Assembly (NCBI GenBank): GCA_937949945.1
Contig: CALFEQ010000084.1
Coordinates: forward strand, 1 to 64,000
Origin: an uncultured Myxococcales bacterium
Lineage (GTDB): Bacteria > Myxococcota_A > Polyangia > Polyangiales > Polyangiaceae
Length of the DNA stretch: 64,000 nt
Reading direction: 5' to 3'
Shown here: positions 32,401 through 41,102 of the stretch, one piece after another
Layout: the number at the start of each line of letters is the position of its first letter
Position numbering within the stretch: position 1 is the first letter of the stretch
The notes under the pieces: generated by a model
Told to the model about the DNA's origin: nothing
Seen by the model: only the letters and a program-made list of their open reading frames with translations
Databases searched by the model: none
Position numbers and translations under genes: made by a program

Positions 32401-33239
32401 TGAACCGCGACGAGGAGGTCGCGATCGGCCGGCGCCTCGAAGAACGTCTCGGCGTAGAAGATGCCCTCGGCCGTCTTCTCGGTGCTCGCCGTGAGGCAGC
32501 GATGACGCTCCGTCTCGAGCACGTGCGGGACGGTCCCGCGCAACGGGTCCTCCGGCCACGACGGCGGCCACGGTGCGCGCTCGGCGGGGAAGGACCGCCG
32601 GCGATCGGGCGCCGTCCCTCGTCCGAACGGGCCGGCGAGGCGCAGGTTCTTCGCGCAGCCCATTCGGCTCGTCACGAGGTTGTCGTATTCGTCGCCCGTC
32701 ACCTGCGCGCGATCGAACGCCTCCGCCGTGGACCACTCGTGCAGCTGGGCGAGCGCGCGCCAGCCGATGTTTCCCGGCGACGCGATGATCGCCTCGAGCG
32801 CCGCCGCGTTGTCCTTCCAGAGGTTCGCCACGCTTCCGCGCAGGCCGACGAGGTGGTGCGTCGCGAGCCACGCCGCGAGCGGCGTCGCGGGATCCGCGCT
32901 GCTCTTCGCATGGGTGAGCGCCGCGACGTAGCCGGCGGCCGCGCGCTTCGGATTCCCGTGGGTCTCGTCCCAGAGGGCGGCGCCGAGGTTCGCCCACAGC
33001 CCGTTCCCGGTCGTCTTCTGCGCGAGGAGGCGCTCGCGGGCCTCCTTCGCGCCCGCCGCGGTGCCGCCGGGCGCGAGCATCTCGTCGAGCAGCCAGCGCC
33101 CGACGACCTCGCCGTCGGTCGACGTCCGCGCCTTGTTCCGCAGCTTGGCGAGCTCCGCGGGCGTGTTCGGTCCCGGAGGCCCGCCGCAGGCGCCCGCCGC
33201 GAGGGCGACGACGAAGACCAAGAAGAGCGCCCGGAGCAT
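29463..33239 (-). CDS. giant TPR / DUF3857 / transglutaminase-like lipoprotein, catalytic residues lost
   Basis: 1258 residues from the ATG at 33239, chosen because it gives a lipobox (VALAAGAC). The N-terminal two thirds contain a jelly-roll-like segment and TPR helices; a DUF3857-like region then precedes a transglutaminase-like domain. By alignment with the adjacent paralogue, the catalytic Cys is Ser953 (GRAGSRQA) and the His is Asn994 (ENYDNVVA), while Asp1013 is kept. It is therefore probably a non-enzymatic relative. It lies 83 bases downstream of the paralogue, and the frame of the longer start even overlaps it, so the two are probably one operon. Confidence 0.85.
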   Translation of the reverse strand: MLRALFLVFVVALAAGACGGPPGPNTPAELAKLRNKARTSTDGEVVGRWLLDEMLAPGGTAAGAKEARERLLAQKTTGNGLWANLGAALWDETHGNPKRAAAGYVAALTHAKSSADPATPLAAWLATHHLVGLRGSVANLWKDNAAALEAIIASPGNIGWRALAQLHEWSTAEAFDRAQVTGDEYDNLVTSRMGCAKNLRLAGPFGRGTAPDRRRSFPAERAPWPPSWPEDPLRGTVPHVLETERHRCLTASTEKTAEGIFYAETFFEAPADRDLLVAVQGAVAVWVDDVLVVERDLREWGVWQRFGGAIRVPKGRHRVLARLMSDAASVRLMNLDGTAANLPTDTDASKPYGIGRPEILPDPNPISRIVADAAAGRPLDESALVKALAAHAAWVDGLSDVASTLMQDLVEPKEAAPVALLLAAQYARGDVAFPEQVRRINEKELYSRAYAADPGLWYARAWLLLDDAEQRGLVEAVEPLKELAADLPGVPQIAEQLTRLYGRLGWRAERMRAAKALAERFPDDRDALALYLGALEDDGALEEADKVAARIKQLDPDAEVDLDRALARRDWKAAIAELRRLEKRRPDRKEIAARIADVLMRAGDPSAAAEQLEKALAKNPADVQARFRLADHAYAQGDTTALRRALAAALQAGAKGIEIREAVELLEGASLLEPYRVDGLKVIREFEAWEKSGKHMDGNAARILDYAAVWVHSDGSSEMLEHEIIRMQSQEAVDKEAEQKMPDGLVLRFRVIKPDGTILEPEPVAGKPTLTMPHLEVGDYFEMEHITAFPSDGSKGKRYRGPHWFFREADKGYWRSEFIVITPKDRPVEIETVGQVPEPKITEKGPFVERRWRVDESPPAPQEPDAPNPREFLPSVRVGWGITLEDTLLRYVDAASEETPLDPRLVKVAREIVKDVPPRKDDRARAIYKFVGDTVQDGPETDGRRVITGRAGSRQAAFFYLMRLLDMKAELALVKSRIAMPPAGKMSEVENYDNVVARIEIDDGKERWLTVRDKFAPFGYVPAELRGQPAIRLVPGTPRTTTPTLGAADGVLIEGKAFLKEDGSATVELQQSYDGRMGIGLRALFDRVAESKRSEFVETRLLANHLPGARLKELRMENKDDLAAPLVLKMKAEVPQLARNVGGKLLIKRLFAVDIAQVASLPQRQTPLLLGASSHVEVSFQIITPSTMRLPASLPGGELRDGDRSVVVKDTVEGNAIKLRRVIDIPAGRVQPGAEYARFVAFTQSADQLLAREIAIGN

Positions 33240-33322
33240 CGCGAGCGTGCGCTTGCCGATGGAGCGCGAGGCGTGGAGCTCTCGCCGAGGTGCTGCGAGA
33301 GGAGCCAGGGCTGGATGCGATC

Positions 33323-36300
33323 TCACTTCGCTACCGTATAGGTGAGGGTCTGGCCGAGCGCGCGATCGACCTGCTCGCAGAACGCTCGGAAGGCGGCGTA
33401 TTCGCTCGCCGGGATGCGCGACTTCGTGATCGCGACCGTCGTCTTCACGCGCACGGTGGTGCCGGAGACGTCGACCTCGACCTTGAAGCTGCCGTAGGGG
33501 CTCGTCCCTTCGGCGGCATGCGGCGCGCCGAGGATCTTCGCGCCCTGGGGCAGCTTGACGATCGTCTCGTTCTCGTTCGTCACGAGCGCCGGGATGCGGA
33601 CGTCGGTTCGGCGGGTCGAGAGCGGCGCGTAGCTACGGACCATGTGCTCGCGCGCGCCCATGCCCACGGTGCGCGTCTCGCCGTCCTTGCGCGCGAAGCT
33701 CGGTGTCTTCGCCTTCGCGTGGATCTCGACGTCGCGCTCGATGTCGTCGAGGTCGTTGGCCGTGACCGTGAGCACCTCGAGCCCGGGCAGCTCGTTCGCG
33801 AGGTCCTCCTGGACGCGCTGCTTCTGCGTCGACTTCGCGTGATAGCGCTGCCGCCACGACGGCGCGTTCACGCCCGACACGGTGACGCGCCAGTCGATCT
33901 GCGCCGAGCCGTCGGCGTTCACGACGGCCTCGACGCGCTTGCTCGTCACGCTCTCGGAGGCCGGCGGGTGGGGGAGGTGGACGAGCTTCGGTTTGCCCTC
34001 GTTGATCTGGATGGCGAGCGCGCCGCGGTCCATCGCCGGCAGCTCGCGCGAGCCGGTGAACTCGGCGGTCCCGTCGAGGTACCAGTCGAGCGACGGGACG
34101 TACGCGATCGCGTGATCGAACGGCGCGAGGCTCGCGGGCTCGGTCTCGAAGTCTCCTTTGAGCCCGGTGCGGAGGATCACGATCGTCGCCGGGATCCCGA
34201 GCTCCTTGAGCATCGTGACGATGAGCGTCGCCTTGTCTTTGCAGTCGCCGAATCCGCGCGCGAAGATCTGCGCGCATCGATACGGCTTGTAGCCGTGGAT
34301 GCCGAACTCGAGCGCGACGTACCGCGTCTTCTGGACGACCCAGTCGTAGATCGCGCGGACCTTCGCCTTCTCGTCCGTCAGACCCTTCGTGATCTCCGCG
34401 GCGCGCTGGCGGACCTCGTCGTCGGCGATGAACTGGTCCTTCACGAGGCCCCAGTACCAGCGGCCCATCTCGTCCCAGCTCTTGTACGTGGAGACGTGGA
34501 CGTGCCCGAGCAGCTCGGCGAGCGGAGGCATCCCCGGCTCCACGTCGAGCGGGGCGACGTCCTGGGCGACGAAGTGCCAGATCCGCGTGTCGCCCTTCTC
34601 TTCCACCTTCTGCCGGAGGCCCGGGACCTTCGGCTTGTTGAAGTAGAACGTGCGCGACTTCGGCGTGATGAGGACGTACTCGCTCCGAGCGATCGGCTCG
34701 GTCGACTGCATGTAGACGATCTCGCCGAAGTAGTCGGCGAACGCGTTGCGGTGCGCGACGTCCTCCACGCGGTACTGGAGCTCGACGACGTCGCCCGGAT
34801 CGAGCCGCGGGAACTGCACGTAGAACGCGCGCTGGCTCGAGTACATCGCGAGCGCCGGGTTGTCCGTCGGGCCCTCGCCGCTCTCGATCGCCTCGTCGAC
34901 CTGCCCGTTCTTCCGGTAGATGCGCGCGCCGCGGAGCTGCACCGTCTCGGAGTCGGCCTGGAACACGAAGGCGTACTGGCGCGCCTCGGCCGCCGCCGCG
35001 TCCGTGAGCGGCTGGAAGACGACCTGGTGGAAGCGGCTCGCGAGCCCGTTCGGGAAGACCGTGGTGACCTGGAGGTCGACCAGCGTGCGCCGCGTGCGTC
35101 CCTGGGCCGGCTTGTTGCGGAGCGCGAGGAACTCGGAGGCCGGCCGCGCGTACGCCTCGTCGGCTCGCGGCTTGGCGGGCTCGGTGTGCGCGACGTACTC
35201 GCGCACGTCCTTGTCCTGCGGGCGGAGCTCGAGGACCTTCCGCAGGAGGCGGAGCTGCTCGTCCGTTCGTCCGCCGACGGCGTAGACGTCGGCGAGCGTC
35301 CGCAGCGTCGCCACGTCCTCGGGCGCGAGATCGAGCGCACGCCGGTGCATCGCGATCGCCTTCGCGCGATCGCCGAGCGCGACGTAGGCCCGCGCCGCCG
35401 TCGCGAGCGATCGCGCGCTGTCGGGGTTCGTCTCGACAAGCCGCTCGATCCATCGCTCCGCGAGCACGGGATCGCGGCGCGCGAGCGCGAGCTCGATGCG
35501 GTCGCTCAGGATGCTCGTGTCGTCGTAACGGAGCATCGCGTAGCGCTCGCTGACCTCTTCCATCTCGGTCGTGCGATCGAGGTCCCGGAGCGCCGCCGTC
35601 GTCGCGCGGAGGAGCGCGACGGAGCGGGGACGCCGCTCGAGGGCGCGATGGAGCATCGCGAGCGCGGTCTCGCGGAGGCCCGCCTCGGCGTAGAGCTCGA
35701 CGTGCGCCAGGTTCGCCGTGACGTTCTCGGGATCGAGCGCGAGGACCTTCTCGTAGAACGGGATCGCATCGCGCCAGTTCGCGCCGCCGCGCGCGTGTGC
35801 GGCGCGAGCGAGGAGCGTCGCGATCCTGTCTTCGAGGCTCGCCGCCTTGCCGGCGCGGCGCACGAGGTCCTCGGCCTTGTCGATCCAGATGGCGCGCTGG
35901 TTGCGGTTCTCGGCCAGCTCTCCGGCCAAGAGACAGCGCTGCACCGTGGGGGCCTTCTCCGCGGCGCGTCGTGCGAGATCGCGCGCGCGGTGCTCGGTCG
36001 GGTCGTCGGAGCTCGTCAGGACGAGCCAGCGCGCGTACGCCTCGAGCGTCGCGGGGTCGTCGTTCTTGACGAGCTTCTCGAAGGCGGGGACCGGTCCCGC
36101 GACGACGGGCGGCGGAAGCGGATCGCCCTTGCGGAAGCGGACGGCGGCCGCCTCCTTCGCGTGCGTCGGATCGGGGTCGGCCTCGAGCTCGGGATCCGGC
36201 GCGCCCGTCGGGTCGGCGAGGCGCAGCGCGAACATCGGCGGGTCCTCGTCGCCGCAGACCTTCACCGTGAGGCGATGCCAGCCTTCGCGCATCGAGAGCG

Positions 36301-37069
36301 TGACGCCGAAGCGATCGCTGTCGAGGTCGCGGTACTTCGAGTCTTCGAGGACGACGGCCCCGTCGAAGAACACCTTCGCCGCGCCGCTCGCTCCGAACCA
36401 GATCGAGAATCGCCGCGCGCCCGTCTGCGCTCCGGCGCGCTTGCCTTCGCTCGGCTTGTACCGAACGAACGTCGTCGCGTAGCCGCAGACGTGCTCGTTC
36501 GGCCGCAGCATCGCGCCGAGATCGACCCAGCCGTACGGGAACACGTCGGGCGCGATGCGGTTGCCGACCTGACGCTCCTTCCCGTCGTAGGTGCGGGTCA
36601 TGCTGAGCGGGTCGGCGATCTCCTCCTCGGGGCCGAACCGCCGATCGAGCCCGGTCTTGCCTTCGTTGTCGAACGGGCCGGTGACGATCCAGCGTCCGAC
36701 GAAGCCGAGGTCGCGGATCCGTTGCTTCGCCCCCGCGAGGTCGCCGCGGCGGCGCCGCGCGTACGCCTCGAGCAGGCCGGCGTAGACGCGAAGCGGCGGG
36801 GCGACCTGCTTGTCCGTCGCCAGCGCGCGGAGCGACTCCTCCACCTCCGTCGGGTCGCCCTGATCCCAGTCCGCCCAGATCTGCCGGAGCGGCACGTAGC
36901 CGAAGGGGACGCCGCCACGGACGACCGCTTCGGAGAGCTTCGCCAGCCGCGGGAGGCGCTGCCCGACGTCGGCCGAGGCGAGCCCCGGAACGATCATCGA
37001 GAGCAGCACGAGCACGACGACCGAGAGCCGAAGGCGCGCGGCGAACCGAGTTGTCGAGGGGCGCGGCAC
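33323..37069 (-). CDS. giant exported TPR / DUF3857 / transglutaminase protein, intact triad
   Basis: 1248 residues. A signal peptide (about 1-34, LSVVVLVLLSMIVPGLASA) is followed by TPR helices (about 290-640) and a DUF3857 region (about 650-880). The transglutaminase core has Cys943 (GFGDCKDKATL), His986 (FDHAIAYV) and Asp999 (WYLDGTAEF), the classic triad. A beta-rich C-terminal domain completes it. DUF3857-transglutaminase proteins are common in myxobacteria and Bacteroidetes but their substrates are unknown. It is followed in the same direction by a catalytically degenerate paralogue. Confidence 0.88.
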   Translation of the reverse strand: MPRPSTTRFAARLRLSVVVLVLLSMIVPGLASADVGQRLPRLAKLSEAVVRGGVPFGYVPLRQIWADWDQGDPTEVEESLRALATDKQVAPPLRVYAGLLEAYARRRRGDLAGAKQRIRDLGFVGRWIVTGPFDNEGKTGLDRRFGPEEEIADPLSMTRTYDGKERQVGNRIAPDVFPYGWVDLGAMLRPNEHVCGYATTFVRYKPSEGKRAGAQTGARRFSIWFGASGAAKVFFDGAVVLEDSKYRDLDSDRFGVTLSMREGWHRLTVKVCGDEDPPMFALRLADPTGAPDPELEADPDPTHAKEAAAVRFRKGDPLPPPVVAGPVPAFEKLVKNDDPATLEAYARWLVLTSSDDPTEHRARDLARRAAEKAPTVQRCLLAGELAENRNQRAIWIDKAEDLVRRAGKAASLEDRIATLLARAAHARGGANWRDAIPFYEKVLALDPENVTANLAHVELYAEAGLRETALAMLHRALERRPRSVALLRATTAALRDLDRTTEMEEVSERYAMLRYDDTSILSDRIELALARRDPVLAERWIERLVETNPDSARSLATAARAYVALGDRAKAIAMHRRALDLAPEDVATLRTLADVYAVGGRTDEQLRLLRKVLELRPQDKDVREYVAHTEPAKPRADEAYARPASEFLALRNKPAQGRTRRTLVDLQVTTVFPNGLASRFHQVVFQPLTDAAAAEARQYAFVFQADSETVQLRGARIYRKNGQVDEAIESGEGPTDNPALAMYSSQRAFYVQFPRLDPGDVVELQYRVEDVAHRNAFADYFGEIVYMQSTEPIARSEYVLITPKSRTFYFNKPKVPGLRQKVEEKGDTRIWHFVAQDVAPLDVEPGMPPLAELLGHVHVSTYKSWDEMGRWYWGLVKDQFIADDEVRQRAAEITKGLTDEKAKVRAIYDWVVQKTRYVALEFGIHGYKPYRCAQIFARGFGDCKDKATLIVTMLKELGIPATIVILRTGLKGDFETEPASLAPFDHAIAYVPSLDWYLDGTAEFTGSRELPAMDRGALAIQINEGKPKLVHLPHPPASESVTSKRVEAVVNADGSAQIDWRVTVSGVNAPSWRQRYHAKSTQKQRVQEDLANELPGLEVLTVTANDLDDIERDVEIHAKAKTPSFARKDGETRTVGMGAREHMVRSYAPLSTRRTDVRIPALVTNENETIVKLPQGAKILGAPHAAEGTSPYGSFKVEVDVSGTTVRVKTTVAITKSRIPASEYAAFRAFCEQVDRALGQTLTYTVAK

Positions 37070-37218
37070 GGCGGGGTTTTCCGCCGCGTGCGAGCCCGCG
37101 TCAAGCCGTGCGTCCCGACCGTGGACGCGCCCGTCGGGAGACCCTAGGTCGACCTTGGCGGCGTCCTTGCAAGCTTGTGGTCGTGCGATCGCAAGCCATG
37201 TGGTGTAAGAACGGGGAG

Positions 37219-38199
37219 GTGACGACGGCCTTGGAATCGGAGCGTCCTCCCCCGATTCACGCCCAGGAGCGGCGCTCCGTGGTCAAGGGTCTCATCAAGA
37301 CCATCCGGCCACACCAGTGGGTGAAGAACCTGTTCGTGATGGCGCCGGTCGTCTTCCACAAGGATCTCCTGGGAACGACGGCCGCGGGCGATCCGACGCT
37401 GAACCTGAAGGTCGCCGGCAAGGCGTTCCTCGCCACCGCCATCTTCTCCCTCCTCGCCGGGGCGGTCTACACGATCAACGATCTCGTCGACGTCGAGGCC
37501 GATCGCATCCACCCCGTGAAGCGCCATCGGCCGATCGCGAGCGGCGCGGTGCCCGAGGGGCTGGCGAAAATCTTCGCCGTCTTCCTCGTCGTCGCATCGC
37601 TGGGCGTGGCAGTGCTCGAGCTGAACCTCGCGTTCGCCGGCATCGCGGCGCTCTACCTGGTCGAGAACCTCGCCTACTCGTTCAAGCTCAAGAAGATCGC
37701 GTTCCTCGACGTCGGTCTCATCGCGTTCGGCTTCGTGCTCCGCGTCATCGCGGGCGGCCTCGCGACGGACACGAAGGTGAGCCTGTACATGCTCGCCTGC
37801 ACCGCGCTGCTCGCGCTCTTCCTCGGCTTCGGCAAGCGTCGCCACGAGCTCGAAGGCGAGCACGCCAGCAAGCAGCGCGCGGCCCTCGAGGCTTACTCGA
37901 AGGGGTCGCTCACCGCGGCCCTCGCCGTGACGGGCGTGGCCACCGCGGGGACGTACATCGCGTACACGCTCGACAAGGACACCCAGGCGTTCTTCCAGAC
38001 CGACAAGCTCTGGCTCACGGTGCCGTTCACCCTCTTCGGCATCGTCCGCTTCCTGTTCCTCGTCTCGGGTCGCGCCGGCGCCGGCCGCAAGGCCGAGAGC
38101 CCCACGCAGGAGATGCTGAGCGACGTGCCGTTCGTCCTCAATCTCGTCCTGTGGGTCGTGGCGGTGCTCGCCATCGTCTATCGGCTGCGTCCGGCCTGA
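37219..38199 (+). CDS. UbiA-family prenyltransferase, decaprenyl-phosphate phosphoribosyltransferase-like
   Basis: 326 residues with about eight to nine membrane helices. The motif NDLVDVEADRIHPVKRHRPIASG (residues near 85-108) is the NDxxDxxxD site of UbiA enzymes and is especially close to the version in 5-phosphoribosyl-1-phosphate:decaprenyl-phosphate transferases. IRPHQWVKNLFV at the N-terminus fits the same group. These make the lipid donor of arabinose or related sugars. Start: GTG at 37219, 7 bases after TAAGAA; an in-frame ATG at 37198 would add MWCKNGE. Polyisoprenoid substrate is inferred. Confidence 0.85.
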   Translation: MTTALESERPPPIHAQERRSVVKGLIKTIRPHQWVKNLFVMAPVVFHKDLLGTTAAGDPTLNLKVAGKAFLATAIFSLLAGAVYTINDLVDVEADRIHPVKRHRPIASGAVPEGLAKIFAVFLVVASLGVAVLELNLAFAGIAALYLVENLAYSFKLKKIAFLDVGLIAFGFVLRVIAGGLATDTKVSLYMLACTALLALFLGFGKRRHELEGEHASKQRAALEAYSKGSLTAALAVTGVATAGTYIAYTLDKDTQAFFQTDKLWLTVPFTLFGIVRFLFLVSGRAGAGRKAESPTQEMLSDVPFVLNLVLWVVAVLAIVYRLRPA

Positions 38200-38519
38200 T
38201 TCGGAGACGGGGACATTCGGGGGAGACAGGGGGCGACAGGGAGCCCGCAGGAAATGCTTCGCATTTCCCGCGGAAAAGGGAGTCTCCCTCGCGGGCTGCA
38301 ACGCCTCGCGCAACGGCTCGCGGCTTCCCTCCGGCCGACACCGATCGAGAGACGTGGGGGCGATCACTCCGCTGCGTCTCGCTTGCTCGCTGCGACGCCC
38401 TCCGGCTTCGACGTGCGCGCAGCCGCACCGGGTGCGACGACGAGCACGACCGTTCGTCGAGCGACCGTCACGGAATGGGCCCTTCCGAGTCCAGGTTGGT
38501 AGGCTGACGGCCGGAGTCC
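38200..38519. other. 320-base intergenic region with repeat copy and hairpin
   Basis: Directly after the UbiA gene stop come GGAGACGGGG (38203-38212) and GGGGGAGACAGGG (38219-38231), the second copy of the dispersed repeat found at 5909-5936. A hairpin follows. The rest is GC-rich without a recognisable gene. TAGGCT just before the CPBP gene start is a candidate -10, with GGAG as the ribosome site. Confidence 0.5.
38250..38268 (+). terminator. hairpin with UUC(G) loop after the UbiA-family gene
   Basis: GGAAATGC (38250-38257), TTC, GCATTTCC (38261-38268): a perfect stem capped by a very stable C(UUC)G-type loop, 51 bases after the stop. A wider pairing of GCCCGC and GCGGGC encloses it. Confidence 0.5.
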
Positions 38520-39368
38520 ATGACGACAGCTCAGCCACTCGGCACCGAGCGCTTGAGCGATCGACCAGGGGCCTGGGTGGACCTCGGGCTCACGCTCCCG
38601 ATTTTCCTCGTCTACCACCTGACCGTCGTCTTCCTCGGCGTGCAGAACGCGACCGACGTGGTCACCGGGGCGCTCTTGTCCCTGAGCGAAGGCGACAAGA
38701 CGAAGTACCTGCTCGCGACGCTCGCCATCGGCGTCATCTTCGCCGGGACGTTCGCGCTCCTCGGGCGAGGGCAGGCGTTTCGCCCGCGAAAGTTCCTGCA
38801 GATCATGATCGAAGGCACCGTCTACGCCTTCGTGATGGCGGCCGCCGCGAACTACGTCGTCGGCAGCATCCTCGGGCGTCTGCCCCAACCGTTGACCGAC
38901 GCGGCCCACGGCGTTCTGTCGGAGGCGTTTCGTGGAGGGCTCGTCCCCGGCTCCGAGCCGAGCATCGCGAGCGGGATCCGCGAAGAGGGACGCTTCGTCG
39001 GCTTCGTCATGTCGCTGGGCGCCGGCTTCTACGAGGAGCTGACGTTCCGCGTGCTCCTCTTCGGGCTCGGCGCCAAGCTCCTCGTCTGGCTCTTCGGCAA
39101 GCAGCGCGTGGATCTCTCCGGCACGGCCGCGGCGCGCGGCTTCTCGCTTCGCTCGCTCCTCGTCATGGCGGGTTGGGGCGTCGTCTGCGCGCTGATCTTC
39201 AGCGGCGTGCACTACGTCGGTCCGATGGCCGACGACTTCCGGCTGGCGTCGTTCCTCTTCCGCGCCGTGCTCGGCCTCGCGCTGACGCTCATCTACGTCA
39301 CGCGAGGCTTCGCCGCCGCCGTGTGGACCCACGCGATCTACGACGTATGGGTCCTCGTGCTCCGCTGA
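38520..39368 (+). CDS. CPBP family intramembrane glutamic endopeptidase
   Basis: 282 residues with about seven membrane helices. The CPBP (Abi/Rce1-like) motifs are all present: Glu172-Glu173 with Arg177 (YEELTFRVL), His231 in FSGVHYVG and His271 in WTHAIYD. Such enzymes cleave or bind prenylated or membrane peptides; in bacteria some give bacteriocin self-immunity. Its 3' end overlaps the convergent MFS gene by 31 bases. A -10-like TAGGCT lies 14 bases before the ATG. Confidence 0.9.
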   Translation: MTTAQPLGTERLSDRPGAWVDLGLTLPIFLVYHLTVVFLGVQNATDVVTGALLSLSEGDKTKYLLATLAIGVIFAGTFALLGRGQAFRPRKFLQIMIEGTVYAFVMAAAANYVVGSILGRLPQPLTDAAHGVLSEAFRGGLVPGSEPSIASGIREEGRFVGFVMSLGAGFYEELTFRVLLFGLGAKLLVWLFGKQRVDLSGTAAARGFSLRSLLVMAGWGVVCALIFSGVHYVGPMADDFRLASFLFRAVLGLALTLIYVTRGFAAAVWTHAIYDVWVLVLR

Positions 39369-40630
39369 GCCTGTGAGTCGACGGAAGTGCGGCGATCGAG
39401 GCCGAACGAGACGAGCATGGCGAGCGCGAACCCGATCGCGCCGACGACGTACGGCGAGCGCGGGCCGAACGTACCGTAGAGCCAGCCGCCGAGGCCGGGT
39501 CCGAACATGCGGGCGAGGCTCGCGGCCGACTGGTTCGTCCCGAGGGTCGCGCCTTGCTCGCGCGGGTCGGCGCGCTTCGAGATGAATGCGCCGACGCTCG
39601 GCTGCGTCATCCCGTTGCCGAGCGCGAGGAGCGCGCCCGACGCGTAGAGCATCCCGCGCCCGAAGCTCGGCGCGGCCGCGATGCCTGCGAACGCGACCGA
39701 CTGGAGCGCCGTGCCGACCCGAATGAGCGAGCTCTCGTCGAAGCGCTTCGAGAGGGGACGGATGAGCCCGCCTTGCACGAGCGCCGCCACGACGCCGATG
39801 AACGCGAGCGCGAGCCCCGTGTCGAGCGGCGTCATGCCGAACTGGTCCTTGTTGTAGAAGCGGAACGTCTGATCGAGGACCGTGAACGAGAGCGTGATCG
39901 CGAAGTTCACGAGGATCGCGATCGCGACCCCGGGACGGGCGAACGCCTCGCGCGCCGCGGCGAGGTTCAGCGGCGAGAGGCTTCGCTTCTGGCTCGACCG
40001 TCGCTCCGGCGGGAGCGACTCGCGCAGCGCGATCCAGGCCCAAGCGAGGTTCACGAGAGACAGCCCCGCCGCGACGAAGCACGGCACCGCGCCGGTCCGT
40101 CCGCCGATCGGGATCGCCGAGAGCGCCCCTCCGATCCCGGGCCCGAGGATGAACCCCAGCCCGAACGCCATGCCGATGAGGCCCATCCCCTTCGATCGGT
40201 CCTCGGGTTTCGTGACGTCCGCGATGTACGCGCTCGCGGTCCCCAGGTTCGCGGTCGCGATCCCGCTCGCCGCCCGTGCGACGAAGAGCCAGAAGACGTG
40301 GTCCGCGCGGAGGAGCGCGAGGCCGAGCCCGGCCATGCCGAGCGACGTCGCGCCGACGCTCCAGAGCAGGACCGGCCGCCGACCGACGCGGTCCGAGACA
40401 CGGCCCCAGACCGGCACGAACACGAACTGCATGAACGAGTAGACCGAGGCGAGCAACGTCCCGGTGAGCTCGCTCGTGCCGAAGGTCGACCGTGCCTCTT
40501 CCGCGAGGAAGGGCAAGACCAGGCTGAAGCCCAGGATGTCGAGGAAGACGATGAGGAAAATGGCGCCGAGCCCCGGCGTCTTCGCCTGCGAAGCGGCGGC
40601 TTCGGGAGCTGAAGAAGTGGCGCGGCCCAT
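39338..40630 (-). CDS. MFS drug/metabolite exporter
   Basis: 430 residues from the ATG at 40630 (an ATG at 40651 would add seven residues). Twelve membrane helices, the MFS motif A loop GRVSDRVGRRPVLL after helix 2, and AFGLGFILGPGIGGAL in helix 5 place it among TetA-like (DHA1) antiporters. The 3' end overlaps the CPBP gene on the other strand by 31 bases. The substrate cannot be inferred. Confidence 0.9.
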   Translation of the reverse strand: MGRATSSAPEAAASQAKTPGLGAIFLIVFLDILGFSLVLPFLAEEARSTFGTSELTGTLLASVYSFMQFVFVPVWGRVSDRVGRRPVLLWSVGATSLGMAGLGLALLRADHVFWLFVARAASGIATANLGTASAYIADVTKPEDRSKGMGLIGMAFGLGFILGPGIGGALSAIPIGGRTGAVPCFVAAGLSLVNLAWAWIALRESLPPERRSSQKRSLSPLNLAAAREAFARPGVAIAILVNFAITLSFTVLDQTFRFYNKDQFGMTPLDTGLALAFIGVVAALVQGGLIRPLSKRFDESSLIRVGTALQSVAFAGIAAAPSFGRGMLYASGALLALGNGMTQPSVGAFISKRADPREQGATLGTNQSAASLARMFGPGLGGWLYGTFGPRSPYVVGAIGFALAMLVSFGLDRRTSVDSQAQRSTRTHTS

Positions 40631-40705
40631 CGGGAGGCGTCCGCTTAGCACAGAGGCCGTCGGTCGGGATGGGCGGGGAGGCCGCCGCAGGGTAGCCTCC
40701 CGCTC

Positions 40706-41053
40706 ATGCGCTCCGGACGTGGACCCGTGAAATTCGCCGCTTTCGTCGTGAGCGGCGCCGTCGTGCTCGCCGCCTGCGGCGGCTCCAAGGACGGGAGGAC
40801 GCCGAGCGGAGCCCGGGCGTCGTGCTCCGAGGACGCGGATTGCATGGTGACGAACGAGGGCTCGGGGTGCTGCCCCGCGTGCCCGGACGTCCCGCGCGCG
40901 ATCCCGAAGTTCGCCTACGAGCAGAGGAAGAACCGCTGCGCCGCGGTCGACTGTCCCCCTGCGTCGGACCGGATCGAATGCTCGCAGGTCGAGCCGGTCG
41001 AGGCGTACGTCGCTCGATGCAAGAAGGGCGTGTGCATCGCGGAGAAGCGGTGA
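40706..41053 (+). CDS. small Cys-rich lipoprotein
   Basis: 115 residues. The signal peptide has lipobox SGAVVLAAC, followed by GGSKDG, and about 85 residues carry eight or more cysteines (ASCSEDADC, GCCPACPDVPR, CKKGVC), so the mature protein is likely disulfide-bonded. Short repeats of CxxDxDC type occur in many myxobacterial surface proteins. The ATG is 7 bases after TAGCCT (40693-40698). Function unknown. Confidence 0.75.
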   Translation: MRSGRGPVKFAAFVVSGAVVLAACGGSKDGRTPSGARASCSEDADCMVTNEGSGCCPACPDVPRAIPKFAYEQRKNRCAAVDCPPASDRIECSQVEPVEAYVARCKKGVCIAEKR

Positions 41054-41102
41054 CGCCCGCCGTGGGACGCGCGGCGCCCGATCCGTGAATGGAGGCGCCG
41101 CA

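Noticed and set aside
33290..37147. 1285-codon plus-strand frame opposite the large transglutaminase gene
   Set aside because: It is the mirror of a high-GC coding frame; the minus strand has signal peptide, TPRs and a catalytic triad.
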